NCBI RefSeq assembly: GCF_000241955.1
Contig: NC_016818.1
Span: 1,054,001-1,118,000, forward strand
Length of the DNA stretch: 64,000 nucleotides
Direction: 5' to 3'
DNA from: Rahnella aquatilis CIP 78.65 = ATCC 33071
GTDB lineage: Bacteria; Pseudomonadota; Gammaproteobacteria; Enterobacterales; Enterobacteriaceae
Position numbers and translations under genes: made by a program. Of this stretch, positions 55,641 to 62,990 are shown piece after piece. Every line of letters starts with the position of its first letter. Positions within the stretch are counted from its first letter, which is position 1. Below the pieces are notes generated by a model that had not been told where the DNA came from, ran no database searches, and worked only from the letters and a program-made list of their open reading frames with translations.

Positions 55641-57203
55641 ATGGATCAGCAGCGGCGGTTTGCATTTAATCTTAAAAGACTGATATTGCTTCTTGCACTG
55701 GTGAGTACGCTTGTCACCTTGCTCAGTAGCTACCTGGCAATTTTTCAGGTAGAGAAGAAACTCCTTACCGAATCCTCATTGCGGGCGAGTCAGTCTTTCG
55801 CCACACGGCTGTCGCTGACGGGCGATTTGTTTTTCAATGCGGCGAACAAGCAGGTGGCCTATAGCGCCGATTTACTGGGTGCCCGGTTTAATAATGTTGA
55901 TGCCCTGACCGAAGAGGCCGATCGTTTGCAGGTGCAAAGTAAGCGCTTCAGCTCCGTGCTGGTGGTGGATAAAACCGGCGTCGTGCGTGCGGCATCGCGA
56001 AACTCTGCGACGATGGTTGGTTTAACACTGGAGTCGGATGCCAATACCGCTGCGCTGAAAACGCAAAATCCGGTACTCAGCTCGCCGTTTCGCACTCCGC
56101 AGAATAATCATATCATTGTGCTTTCTTCCCCTATCCGTAACGCGCGTGGCGGCTATCTCGGGTATCTGGCGACCGAAATTGACCTGAGCAAAGGCGGCAT
56201 TGTGGATACGCTGATAAATGCGCGCAATTACCGTAAAGACGCCTATATCTATGTCATCGACCGTGAAGGTGACGTGTTGTATCGCGACGCCTCAGGCTGG
56301 AGCGAAAGCGCGCCACAGGGGCATGTCAATAAGGCACTTCTGGGTGGCCGGGAGCAGGGTTTTTTGCGCATGGAAAACCTGCAGGGCGAAGAATCTCTGG
56401 CCGGTTTCTCCACGATGGAGGTGGCGGGGTGGACGGTGCTGGTGCTGCATCCGGCGAAATCTGATGTGGTGCTGCTGTATCACGTAATGGTGCTGGTTCT
56501 GATCTACACGCTGCCGATCGTTATCTTGGTATTTATCTGCATCTGGTTGCTGACGCGCTATATTTCGCGCCCGCTGCGACAGCTTGCCTCAAAAGCTGAC
56601 ACCATGGATTCACATGATGTCTCCGAGGAAATTCAGCAAATCAATGCCTGGTATTATGAAGCGTCGAAGCTGAAAACGGTGATGTTGCAGGGGATCCGAT
56701 TGTTGCATCAGCGCATCGAACAACTCAGTACCGAGGCCCATACCGACCCGATGACCGGGCTGCTGAACCGGCGCGGTTTTTATGAGGCGGTAGATAAACA
56801 GCTAACGGGATCGTCGCGCATTGCGGTCGTCACGCTCGATATCGATCACTTCAAAAAAATAAACGACACCTACGGGCATGGTGTCGGTGATATGGTGATT
56901 ACCCAACTGGCGCGCCATATTCTGAGTAATTCGCGGGAAGGCGATTTGCTGTGCCGCATGGGCGGCGAAGAGTTTCTGTTGCTGCTGCCCGGCGCGTCAC
57001 TGACGCAGGCCATCGGGCTTGCCGAGCGTTTGCGCAAGCAGGTTGAAGTGCAGCAGTTTGAGGGGGCCGGTCAGGTCACTATTTCACTCGGCGTAACCCT
57101 GTTCTATCCCGGAAAAGCCAATATCGACGGCGCATTGAGAACGGCGGATAAAGCGTTGTATCAGGCCAAAAATGAAGGGCGTAACCGCGTGGTGAATTTG
57201 TAG
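55641..57203 (+). CDS. Diguanylate cyclase with extracytoplasmic Cache sensor
   Basis: A 520-residue membrane protein. Transmembrane segments are at about residues 10-32 and 283-307; between them is a Cache-type sensor domain (FSSVLVVDKTGVVRAASRNSA, YIYVIDREGDVLYRD). HAMP-like helices lead into a GGDEF domain with the active-site motif MGGEEFLLLLPG. The product-inhibition I-site Arg-x-x-Asp (REGD) lies exactly five residues before it. It should make cyclic di-GMP in response to an unknown external signal, and be feedback-regulated. Confidence 0.95.
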   Translation: MDQQRRFAFNLKRLILLLALVSTLVTLLSSYLAIFQVEKKLLTESSLRASQSFATRLSLTGDLFFNAANKQVAYSADLLGARFNNVDALTEEADRLQVQSKRFSSVLVVDKTGVVRAASRNSATMVGLTLESDANTAALKTQNPVLSSPFRTPQNNHIIVLSSPIRNARGGYLGYLATEIDLSKGGIVDTLINARNYRKDAYIYVIDREGDVLYRDASGWSESAPQGHVNKALLGGREQGFLRMENLQGEESLAGFSTMEVAGWTVLVLHPAKSDVVLLYHVMVLVLIYTLPIVILVFICIWLLTRYISRPLRQLASKADTMDSHDVSEEIQQINAWYYEASKLKTVMLQGIRLLHQRIEQLSTEAHTDPMTGLLNRRGFYEAVDKQLTGSSRIAVVTLDIDHFKKINDTYGHGVGDMVITQLARHILSNSREGDLLCRMGGEEFLLLLPGASLTQAIGLAERLRKQVEVQQFEGAGQVTISLGVTLFYPGKANIDGALRTADKALYQAKNEGRNRVVNL

Positions 57204-57238
57204 AGGGAGTGAGGCTAAAAGGCCCCTCAGAAGAAAGA

Positions 57239-57272
57239 GAAAAGGCTCAGGCATCGCGCCTGAGCTTTTTTT
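57239..57272. terminator. Bidirectional terminator after the diguanylate cyclase gene
   Basis: Stem GCTCAGGC / GCCTGAGC with a five-base loop, A-rich to the left and TTTTTTT to the right. The last bases overlap the stop region of the convergent gene. Confidence 0.85.
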
Positions 57273-57543
57273 AGCGTGAACCCGGCAGCAGGGATTCAGT
57301 GCATTTGAAGACGTCTTCGCGGAATTTGCGTGAGGCGTCATCCAGATCAGCCTGATTGGCGACATCTGCACGGTTGGCTTCCAGTGCCTGATTGACCGCG
57401 AGGGTAAAGGCATTTTCCTGGCTGGCATTCAGCACATTACCGACGCTGCCAAACAGCAGACGCATGGCGGAAATCTGTACCAGCAGTTCACGGTTTACGC
57501 GTTCGAGCTGATCCACTCGTTTGTTCAGGGTCTCGTCATTCAT
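57271..57543 (-). CDS. Small coiled-coil protein of unknown function
   Basis: A 90-residue protein starting at the ATG before NDETLNKRVDQLERVNRELLVQISAMR, with AAGGAGACACCT upstream. The first 30 residues are a heptad coiled coil; the rest is helical and charged (ANRADVANQADLDDASRKFREDVFKC). No family recognised. It probably forms oligomers. It converges on the diguanylate cyclase gene and follows the DUF3053 lipoprotein gene on the same strand. Confidence 0.8.
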   Translation of the reverse strand: MNDETLNKRVDQLERVNRELLVQISAMRLLFGSVGNVLNASQENAFTLAVNQALEANRADVANQADLDDASRKFREDVFKCTESLLPGSR

Positions 57544-57633
57544 AGGTGTCTCCTTATTTAATTGCCGCACACCATAACAAAAGCACTGCAATGAAAAAAC
57601 CGTCTTCCACTGACCGGGTCTTTGCCTGGGGGA

Positions 57634-58359
57634 TTAACGCACCATTTGCTGCATCTGACGGCTCAGTTGCATCAGTTGCGCGTTCAGCGGAACCAGTTTT
57701 TGCTGGATGGCGTTGTATTTATCCAACTGTTTCTGGTTGGCAAATTGCAGACGATTGCCGGTGATGGTGACATTTTTGCCCTGATTCTTGATGAAATCGG
57801 CCTTCGCCACAATCAGGTTCAGTACCTGCGGCAATAAATCGAACACCTGCTCAGTGATCTGCGACGGTTTAACGATGGTTTTTTCATAGGCCTGATCGTA
57901 AATCTTCTTCAGGTCATCTGGCTGTTTCAGGGCGGCATGCTGCGTATCGGCCTGGGTTTTCAGCAGCACGATTCTCTCTTTCCATCGTTCACTGCTGTCA
58001 GCCATTTTCTTCAGATCATCGCGCTGTTCCAGCAGGTTACTGACGCTGTTTACGCCGTTCATGCCGGCAAAAACTGGCACCAGCGAAGAATCCAGTTCGA
58101 TATTCATCTGATGATGAAAACCGGTGATGATCGCGTAATCTTTCGTGTAATCGCCAAATTCTTTTTTCTGCGCTTCGGTCAGTTGCGGCACGGCCAGCAC
58201 GGGTTTATCGAGGATCCGCGACTGAAGAAAATCCATAAAGGCTTTGCGTTGTGCGGGTTCTTTATCACCGCAGCCGCTGAGGACAAAAATCATCAGCAAC
58301 ATCATAAAAGGCAGTAAAAATGCGCGGTGTAAGGTTTGCGGGCGGGGCGCTGAGTGCAT
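57634..58359 (-). CDS. yiaF: DUF3053 lipoprotein (YiaF-like)
   Basis: A 241-residue lipoprotein with lipobox LSGC (Cys30) in FMMLLMIFVLSGCGDKEPAQRKAFMDFLQSRILDKPVLAVPQL. The first residues after the Cys and the FLQSRI pattern are the DUF3053/YiaF hallmark. The mature protein is helical, ending in a heptad-like VPLNAQLMQLSRQMQQM. Envelope-located; function unknown. The gene symbol follows family similarity only. Confidence 0.8.
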   Translation of the reverse strand: MHSAPRPQTLHRAFLLPFMMLLMIFVLSGCGDKEPAQRKAFMDFLQSRILDKPVLAVPQLTEAQKKEFGDYTKDYAIITGFHHQMNIELDSSLVPVFAGMNGVNSVSNLLEQRDDLKKMADSSERWKERIVLLKTQADTQHAALKQPDDLKKIYDQAYEKTIVKPSQITEQVFDLLPQVLNLIVAKADFIKNQGKNVTITGNRLQFANQKQLDKYNAIQQKLVPLNAQLMQLSRQMQQMVR

Positions 58360-58490
58360 AATTTCCTTGTTCCTTTATCTCCATCATCAGAGCATTAACC
58401 TTAACGCATAAAGATAATTTTTTGCTAGATCAGCATAGCTATCTTCGCTAACGTCACTCGCAGAGTCATTTATCCAGGGAATGTATAACT

Positions 58491-59597
58491 TTGAAGAATA
58501 AGTCATTTTCGATGAAACAGTTCGCGCCGGTGCTGGCCATGATGATCCTTGCCGGTTGTACCTCGACGAAAAAAAGCGCAACGCCGGTACAAAACCCGCA
58601 TGACGTGAAAGCGGATATCGTGCGGCTGATGCCGGCATCGGCCTCTGACCGGAAAGGCTGGGCGACCGATATTACGGCCGCTTTCACCACGCAGGGCATC
58701 CCGGCGACGACCGAAAATATCTGTTCTGTGCTGGCGGTGGCGCAGCAGGAATCCAATTTCAGCGCCGACGCACCGGTGCCGGGATTAAGCAAAATTGCCT
58801 GGAAAGAGATCGACCGGCGCGCCGATGCGGTTCATGTGCCCAATTTCCTGGTGCATACCGCGTTGTTGCTGAAATCGCCGAACGGAAAATCCTACAGTGA
58901 GCGGCTGGATAACGTAAAAACCGAGAAACAGCTAAGCGCGATTTTTGATGATTTCATTGATATGGTGCCGATGGGGCAGAAACTGTTCGGCAATCTGAAT
59001 CCGGTGCATACCGGCGGGCCGATGCAGGTCAGCATCGCGTTTGCCGAGCAAAACGCCACAGGCTATCCGTATCAAGTCGACGGTTCGATCCGCAACGAAG
59101 TGTTCAGCCGCCGCGGCGGTGTGTATTTTGGCGTCAAACATCTGCTGGGATATCCGGCGAATTACACGCAACCGCTGTACCGCTTTGCCGATTTTAATGC
59201 CGGCTGGTATGCCAGCCGCAACGCCGCGTTCCAGAGCGCGGTCAGTAAAGTGTCCGGCGTTCCGCTGGCGCTGGACGGTGACCTGATTAACTACGGCACT
59301 GATAAACCGGGCAGCACAGAGCTGGCGGTACGCTCGCTGAGCAAGCGTCTGGACATCAGCCAGTCCGCCATCCGCAAGGCGCTGGAGAAGGGTGAGCAGC
59401 TGGAGTTTGAAGATACGAAGCTCTATAAACAGGTCTTCGCGCTGGCGGATAAAACCACCGGTAAACGCCAGCCGCGCGAGATGCTGCCGGGCATCACGCT
59501 GGAAAGCCCGAAGATTACCCGCAAGCTGACTACCGCCTGGTTTGCTAAGCGGGTAGACGGTCGTCGTGCGGATTGTATGAAAAGAGCGGGAGGATGA
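58491..59597 (+). CDS. DUF1615 lipoprotein
   Basis: A 368-residue lipoprotein with lipobox LAGC (in VLAMMILAGCTSTKKS). Either TTG with CAGGGA upstream (as drawn) or the ATG seven codons later could be the start; both give a proper signal peptide. The DUF1615 domain contains a lysozyme-like stretch VLAVAQQESNFSADAPVPGLSKIAWKEIDRRA, which suggests peptidoglycan binding or cleavage, although this is not shown. Transcribed alone and divergently from the DUF3053 gene; a strong terminator follows. Confidence 0.88.
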   Translation: MKNKSFSMKQFAPVLAMMILAGCTSTKKSATPVQNPHDVKADIVRLMPASASDRKGWATDITAAFTTQGIPATTENICSVLAVAQQESNFSADAPVPGLSKIAWKEIDRRADAVHVPNFLVHTALLLKSPNGKSYSERLDNVKTEKQLSAIFDDFIDMVPMGQKLFGNLNPVHTGGPMQVSIAFAEQNATGYPYQVDGSIRNEVFSRRGGVYFGVKHLLGYPANYTQPLYRFADFNAGWYASRNAAFQSAVSKVSGVPLALDGDLINYGTDKPGSTELAVRSLSKRLDISQSAIRKALEKGEQLEFEDTKLYKQVFALADKTTGKRQPREMLPGITLESPKITRKLTTAWFAKRVDGRRADCMKRAGG

Positions 59598-59602
59598 TTC
59601 TT

Positions 59603-59636
59603 AAAGCCTGCCTGAACCCGGCAGGCTTTCTCCTTA
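59603..59636 (+). terminator. Terminator after the DUF1615 gene
   Basis: A ten-base stem AAAGCCTGCC / GGCAGGCTTT with a seven-base loop, then CTCCTTATTT. Confidence 0.8.
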
Positions 59637-59777
59637 TTTAATCGGGCCCCAGCCGTTGCCACGGGCGGCCTGAGCGATATTTCCTGATGGAATGAAAACA
59701 CCGGTAATATCATTGCGTTGAAATAAAAGCTTGCTTAATAAATCCGCCTGTGTGTAAATAGCGTCAACGGTTTGTGG
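59634..59777 (-). pseudogene. Coding remnant (C-terminal protein fragment)
   Basis: A 48-codon open stretch on the minus strand that has no start codon but reads as protein: QADLLSKLLFQRNDITGVFI, then PSGNIAQAARGNGWGPIK and a stop. The pattern (balanced residues, a Gly/Asn/Trp-rich end) is protein-like and it may be the tail of a deleted gene. I do not recognise the family, and chance cannot be excluded. Confidence 0.3.
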
Positions 59778-59949
59778 TTAAGACCTATTTATGTAAGACA
59801 TTTTAGTAAAGCAGTTCCTGGTTCAAGTGATATAGCAAATCCTTTCTCCGACGAATTTCCTTCTCTGATGCATCCATAAGTATTTCAAATAAAAACAGAC
59901 CTATATTGCCCTATGGCATCATAAAATAAAAACGAAGAAGGTATTTCCT

Positions 59950-60162
59950 ATGTCTAATAAAATGACTGGTTTAGTAAAATGGTTTGACGCTGGTAAAGGT
60001 TTCGGTTTCATCTCCCCTGCAGACGGCAGCAAAGACGTGTTCGTTCACTTCTCTGCAATCCAGAGCAATGATTTCAAAACCCTGGACGAAGGTCAGAACG
60101 TTGAGTTCACCATCGAAAATGGTCAGAAAGGCCCATCAGCGGGTAACGTTGTCGTTCTGTAA
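59950..60162 (+). CDS. Cold-shock-family RNA chaperone (CspE/CspC-like)
   Basis: A 70-residue cold-shock domain: [18 protein letters not shown] (RNP1 motif KGFGFI) and [10 protein letters not shown] (RNP2 motif VFVHF), ending [10 protein letters not shown]. It melts RNA secondary structure and can act as an antiterminator. The 170-base AT-rich upstream region may be a long 5' untranslated leader as in csp genes. The member (CspA/C/E) cannot be fixed by sequence alone, CspE is the closest in pattern. Ends at a strong terminator. Confidence 0.95.
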   Translation: MSNKMTGLVKWFDAGKGFGFISPADGSKDVFVHFSAIQSNDFKTLDEGQNVEFTIENGQKGPSAGNVVVL

Positions 60163-60261
60163 TGTCGCCTGATATTGAAGGCAAACACTCTGCAATAGCG
60201 AAGATGGGTTAAACCCGGAGCAGCCAGAATAATTGTTTCAGTATCGACATTATTAATGACA

Positions 60262-60298
60262 AAAATAAACCCTGGCCAACGCCGGGGTTTATTTTTTA
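60262..60298 (+). terminator. Terminator after the csp gene
   Basis: AATAAACCC / GGGGTTTATT arms around TGGCCAACGCC, followed by TTTTTTATAA. Confidence 0.85.
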
Positions 60299-60324
60299 TA
60301 AGCTTCTGGATTTATTTCCGGAGC

Positions 60325-60379
60325 CATAACAGAAAAGCCGGTTGAAGTATTTTTCATCTCAGCCGTTTTTTCTGTTATG
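60325..60379. repeat. 12-bp inverted repeat with long loop
   Basis: CATAACAGAAAA and TTTTCTGTTATG enclose 31 bases. Could be a mobile-element end pair, a regulator site or a cruciform-forming element; the flanks have no gene. Confidence 0.5.
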
Positions 60380-60483
60380 AAATGGCCGTGCTCAGGCCGC
60401 GCAATGTCGGAGTGTTCGATGGACGCTTGCGCCATAATATGACGGCCGGGAAAGCACCGGCAAATTCCCTTTATCCTTTGGGC

Positions 60484-60620
60484 TGTCTCTGCGTTGGCCG
60501 TCTTCGCTCACCCCAGTCACATACTAATGTATGCTCCCGGGGACTCGCTCAGTTGCCGCCTTGATCCAATCCAAATGCTTGCGGGAATGCCTTTCTTCAC
60601 TTCCTGCAACTCGAATTATT
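60484..60620. repeat. ERIC element with internal insertion
   Basis: Contains the ERIC core GCGTTGGCCG, CGCTCACCCCAGTCAC and ATGTATGCTCCCGGGGACTC, then TTGCCGCCTT, and an ERIC-like end CCTGCAACTCGAATTATT. Between the last two an extra ~42 bases are inserted compared with the copy at 6466. ERIC variants with internal insertions are known in Yersiniaceae. Confidence 0.75.
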
Positions 60621-60686
60621 CGTGAATAAGCTGTGACTGCTTTCGCCCAATCCAAATCCAAATGATGTCTTTGCCGGAAAACAGGC

Positions 60687-60711
60687 AAAAAAAAGCCCGC
60701 ACGCGGCGGGC
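60687..60711 (-). terminator. Terminator of the tiny-membrane-protein cluster
   Basis: On the minus strand GCCCGC / GCGGGC arms with a five-base loop are followed by eight T. It lies about 125 bases past the last small gene and is the first leftward stop signal after it. Confidence 0.85.
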
Positions 60712-60835
60712 AAATAACAGGGTTCTACAGGGGTATTACACAGGGACATCACACAACATTTGATGGATTTAAGATATCAAACCTTGTGTATGGTTTTGTC
60801 ATCACCCGGTAAGGTTAATCCAGCAGATGTAAGGC

Positions 60836-60973
60836 TTATTTGTCCGCATAATGGGTAATGACCTGATCAATTTTGGCGTCTGCCAGGGCAATTCCTTTCT
60901 GTATCAAAGACTCAGAGCCGATGCTTGCCAGCACGATAATGACGGCAACAATCATTAATCCTTTGTATGTCAT
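60836..60973 (-). CDS. Tiny membrane protein, 45 residues
   Basis: MTYKGLMIVAVIIVLASIGS, then ESLIQKGIALADAKIDQVI and THYADK. One hydrophobic helix (about residues 5-20), which could be either a membrane anchor or an uncleaved signal, then an amphipathic helix. AAGGA lies eight bases before the ATG. Third gene, by transcription order, of a three-gene leftward cluster. No family known to me. Confidence 0.65.
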   Translation of the reverse strand: MTYKGLMIVAVIIVLASIGSESLIQKGIALADAKIDQVITHYADK

Positions 60974-61066
60974 GATTTTTCCTTCCGCATTTCTCAATGA
61001 ATAGCAGCATTATGCGACGATACTGAAAGTACCGCCACATGACCAGGGTAAACGGAGGGAAAGGCG

Positions 61067-61177
61067 TTATGCGCCTAAATGGCCGACGGTGAAATAAGTC
61101 ACCAGGCCGACGATCACCAGCAGCGCGATGGCGGCTGCGGTATAGAGAATGATGCGTTTCGGGCTGTAAAATGCCAT
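61067..61177 (-). CDS. Tiny membrane protein, 36 residues
   Basis: MAFYSPKRIILYTAAAIALL then VIVGLVTYFTVGHLGA. A single transmembrane helix (residues 9-30) is preceded by a basic segment, so the N-terminus should face the cytoplasm. AAGGA lies upstream at a good distance. Middle gene of the small-protein cluster. The function is unknown. Confidence 0.65.
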   Translation of the reverse strand: MAFYSPKRIILYTAAAIALLVIVGLVTYFTVGHLGA

Positions 61178-61217
61178 GAAATGTCCTTATTTATCCGTCA
61201 TCGTTAATGCGGCTTCA

Positions 61218-61304
61218 TCACAGAAGTTCCATCATCAGGGCCATCACATAGCCGATGCCAACAGAGCCACCCGCCATCATTAACCAAAAAGCAGTTGCCT
61301 TCAT
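61218..61304 (-). CDS. Tiny membrane protein, 28 residues
   Basis: MKATAFWLMMAGGSVGIGYV then MALMMELL. Nearly the whole peptide is one hydrophobic helix with a glycine-rich face (AGGSVGIG), which often serves helix–helix contacts. AAGGAG lies eight bases before the ATG, a strong signal. First gene of the cluster; 40 bases separate it from the next one. No family recognised. Confidence 0.65.
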   Translation of the reverse strand: MKATAFWLMMAGGSVGIGYVMALMMELL

Positions 61305-61652
61305 TTCGCACTCCTTGTGCGGGACGGAGCGTCCCCATAATCTGTTTCAGGATGCAATAATAACAAACATATAATCCGTATGGATATATATCTGTCCTTA
61401 TTTTAAGGGATCCGTCGGGAAAATCCCTTTCTGAACTGTGAAGTACCTCGCTAATCTGCGCAAAAGCAATGACGAAGCAGGGTAAGTTATTGTGCTTATG
61501 CACATCATTTAATGCATTGATAATAGGCGGTAATTGTGTGATTGATTCCTTGCGGGTGATCAAAGCTTAGGCGGCTGCACAATGGTAAATCCCGGTGTTC
61601 ACCTCTTACTTAGTGTTGCAGTTGTTCATAATTTCAACGCTAAGGGAACACC
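61305..61652. other. Spacer with the promoters of the tiny-gene cluster and the glucarate operon
   Basis: About 350 bases. No convincing gene on either strand; a 119-codon leftward frame here overlaps the small genes and reads as chance. Promoters for the divergent units must lie in it. No recognised operator. Confidence 0.5.
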
Positions 61653-62990
61653 ATGAACGGTCATGAAAATAAAGCGGTACGCAGTGCAAACCGCAAATTC
61701 TTTGCCCGCACCATTCCGATGCTCATCCTGATGTTGATCATTAATCAAATCGATCGCACCAATGTCGGATTCATCAAACACAGCCTCGAAACCGACGTGG
61801 GCATCAGCACTGCTGCGTTCGGCTTTGGTGCCGGGTTGTTTTTCGTCGGTTACGCGCTGTTTGAAATTCCCAGCAATATGCTGATGGACAAGTACGGCGC
61901 GCGCGTCTGGCTGACGCGCATCATGATCACCTGGGGCGCGGTGGTCTTTGCCATGGGCTTCGTCACTACGCCCATGCAATTTTACGTGCTGCGGTTTCTG
62001 CTCGGCGTCGCCGAAGCCGGTTTCTTCCCGGGGATCCTGTTTTATTTTCGCAAATGGGTGCCGAATGTTTACCGCGGCCGTGCCACGGCGCTGATTCTCA
62101 CCGGATCGGCGGCGGCGTATTTGCTCTCCGGCCCGGTTACCGGCGGCCTGCTGGAGCTGCATGATTTTATGGGATTACCCGGCTGGCAATGGGTGCTGTT
62201 TATCGAGGGTGCGCTGTCGGTACTGGTCGGGATCGTGGCAGCGTTCTTCCTGGTGTCCAGGCCTGAAGAGGCAAAATGGCTGACCAGTGAAGAGAAAATT
62301 GCGCTGAGTCACGCGCTGAGCACGGAGTCCAGTTCGCGTGATTTACACACCCAAGGGCAGTCGCGCTGGAAGCTAATCACGGATGGCAAAATGGCGTATC
62401 TGTGTTTTCTGTTCTTTGTCATGTGCATGACCGGTTACACGCTGGTGTTCTGGCAGCCGGAGATCATCGGCCGTATTCAGGGGCTTTCCCCCTTCCAGAT
62501 CGGCATGCTGAATTCCGTTCCGTGGATTTGCGCCATTATCGCTATCAATATTCTTGGCCGCGTCAGTGACCGTTTCCGTGGCAGTCGCGAAACCATTCTG
62601 GCACTGGCGCTGATTGTGGCGGCGATCGGCACCTGTTTGTGTACTGTCGGCAGCCCGTGGTTTGGTTTGTTTGCGCTGTGTGTGGTGTGTATCGGGACGA
62701 AATCCAGCGCGGTATTGTTCTGGCCGATCCCGCAAAGTCAGTTGCCGTCATCTATCGTGGCACCGGGGATTGCGCTGATCAATTCGCTGGGCAATCTCGG
62801 CGGTTTCTTCGCACCGGCGGTGTTTGGTTATCTGCAACAAACCACCGGCAGCACAACCGCGGGCTTGTATATCCTCAGCGGAATTTCGGTGTTCGCCGCT
62901 ATCACACTGTTCTTCACCAAAACCCACCGCACGCCAACGCAACCTGAATATCACGCCCCGCAGGGAATGGAGCCAAAACGTCATGTCTGA
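61653..62990 (+). CDS. MFS anion:cation symporter (glucarate/galactarate-type)
   Basis: A 445-residue, 12-helix transporter of the ACS (anion:cation symporter) family with the first-helix motif INQIDRTNVGFIKHSLETDVG, EIPSNMLMDKYGARVWLTRIMITWG and LRFLLGVAEAGFFPGILFYFRKWVP, all typical of GudP/GarP/ExuT-like hexarate or hexuronate carriers. The gene is preceded by AAGGGA and overlaps the following dehydratase gene by eight bases, so the two act together. Glucarate or galactarate uptake is likely but other aldarates are possible. Confidence 0.9.
   Translation: MNGHENKAVRSANRKFFARTIPMLILMLIINQIDRTNVGFIKHSLETDVGISTAAFGFGAGLFFVGYALFEIPSNMLMDKYGARVWLTRIMITWGAVVFAMGFVTTPMQFYVLRFLLGVAEAGFFPGILFYFRKWVPNVYRGRATALILTGSAAAYLLSGPVTGGLLELHDFMGLPGWQWVLFIEGALSVLVGIVAAFFLVSRPEEAKWLTSEEKIALSHALSTESSSRDLHTQGQSRWKLITDGKMAYLCFLFFVMCMTGYTLVFWQPEIIGRIQGLSPFQIGMLNSVPWICAIIAINILGRVSDRFRGSRETILALALIVAAIGTCLCTVGSPWFGLFALCVVCIGTKSSAVLFWPIPQSQLPSSIVAPGIALINSLGNLGGFFAPAVFGYLQQTTGSTTAGLYILSGISVFAAITLFFTKTHRTPTQPEYHAPQGMEPKRHV

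Larger units (their letters stand above)
60163..60835. other. Gene-poor stretch with repeats and terminators
   Basis: About 670 bases between the csp gene and the tiny membrane protein genes. It holds the csp terminator, a 12-bp inverted repeat, the interrupted ERIC element and the leftward terminator at 60687-60711. No protein gene could be supported. Confidence 0.7.

Noticed and set aside
61204..61563. 119-codon minus-strand frame over the 28-residue gene
   Set aside because: No ribosome site and unlikely composition; the shorter in-cluster peptide has a strong ribosome site and a clean membrane helix.
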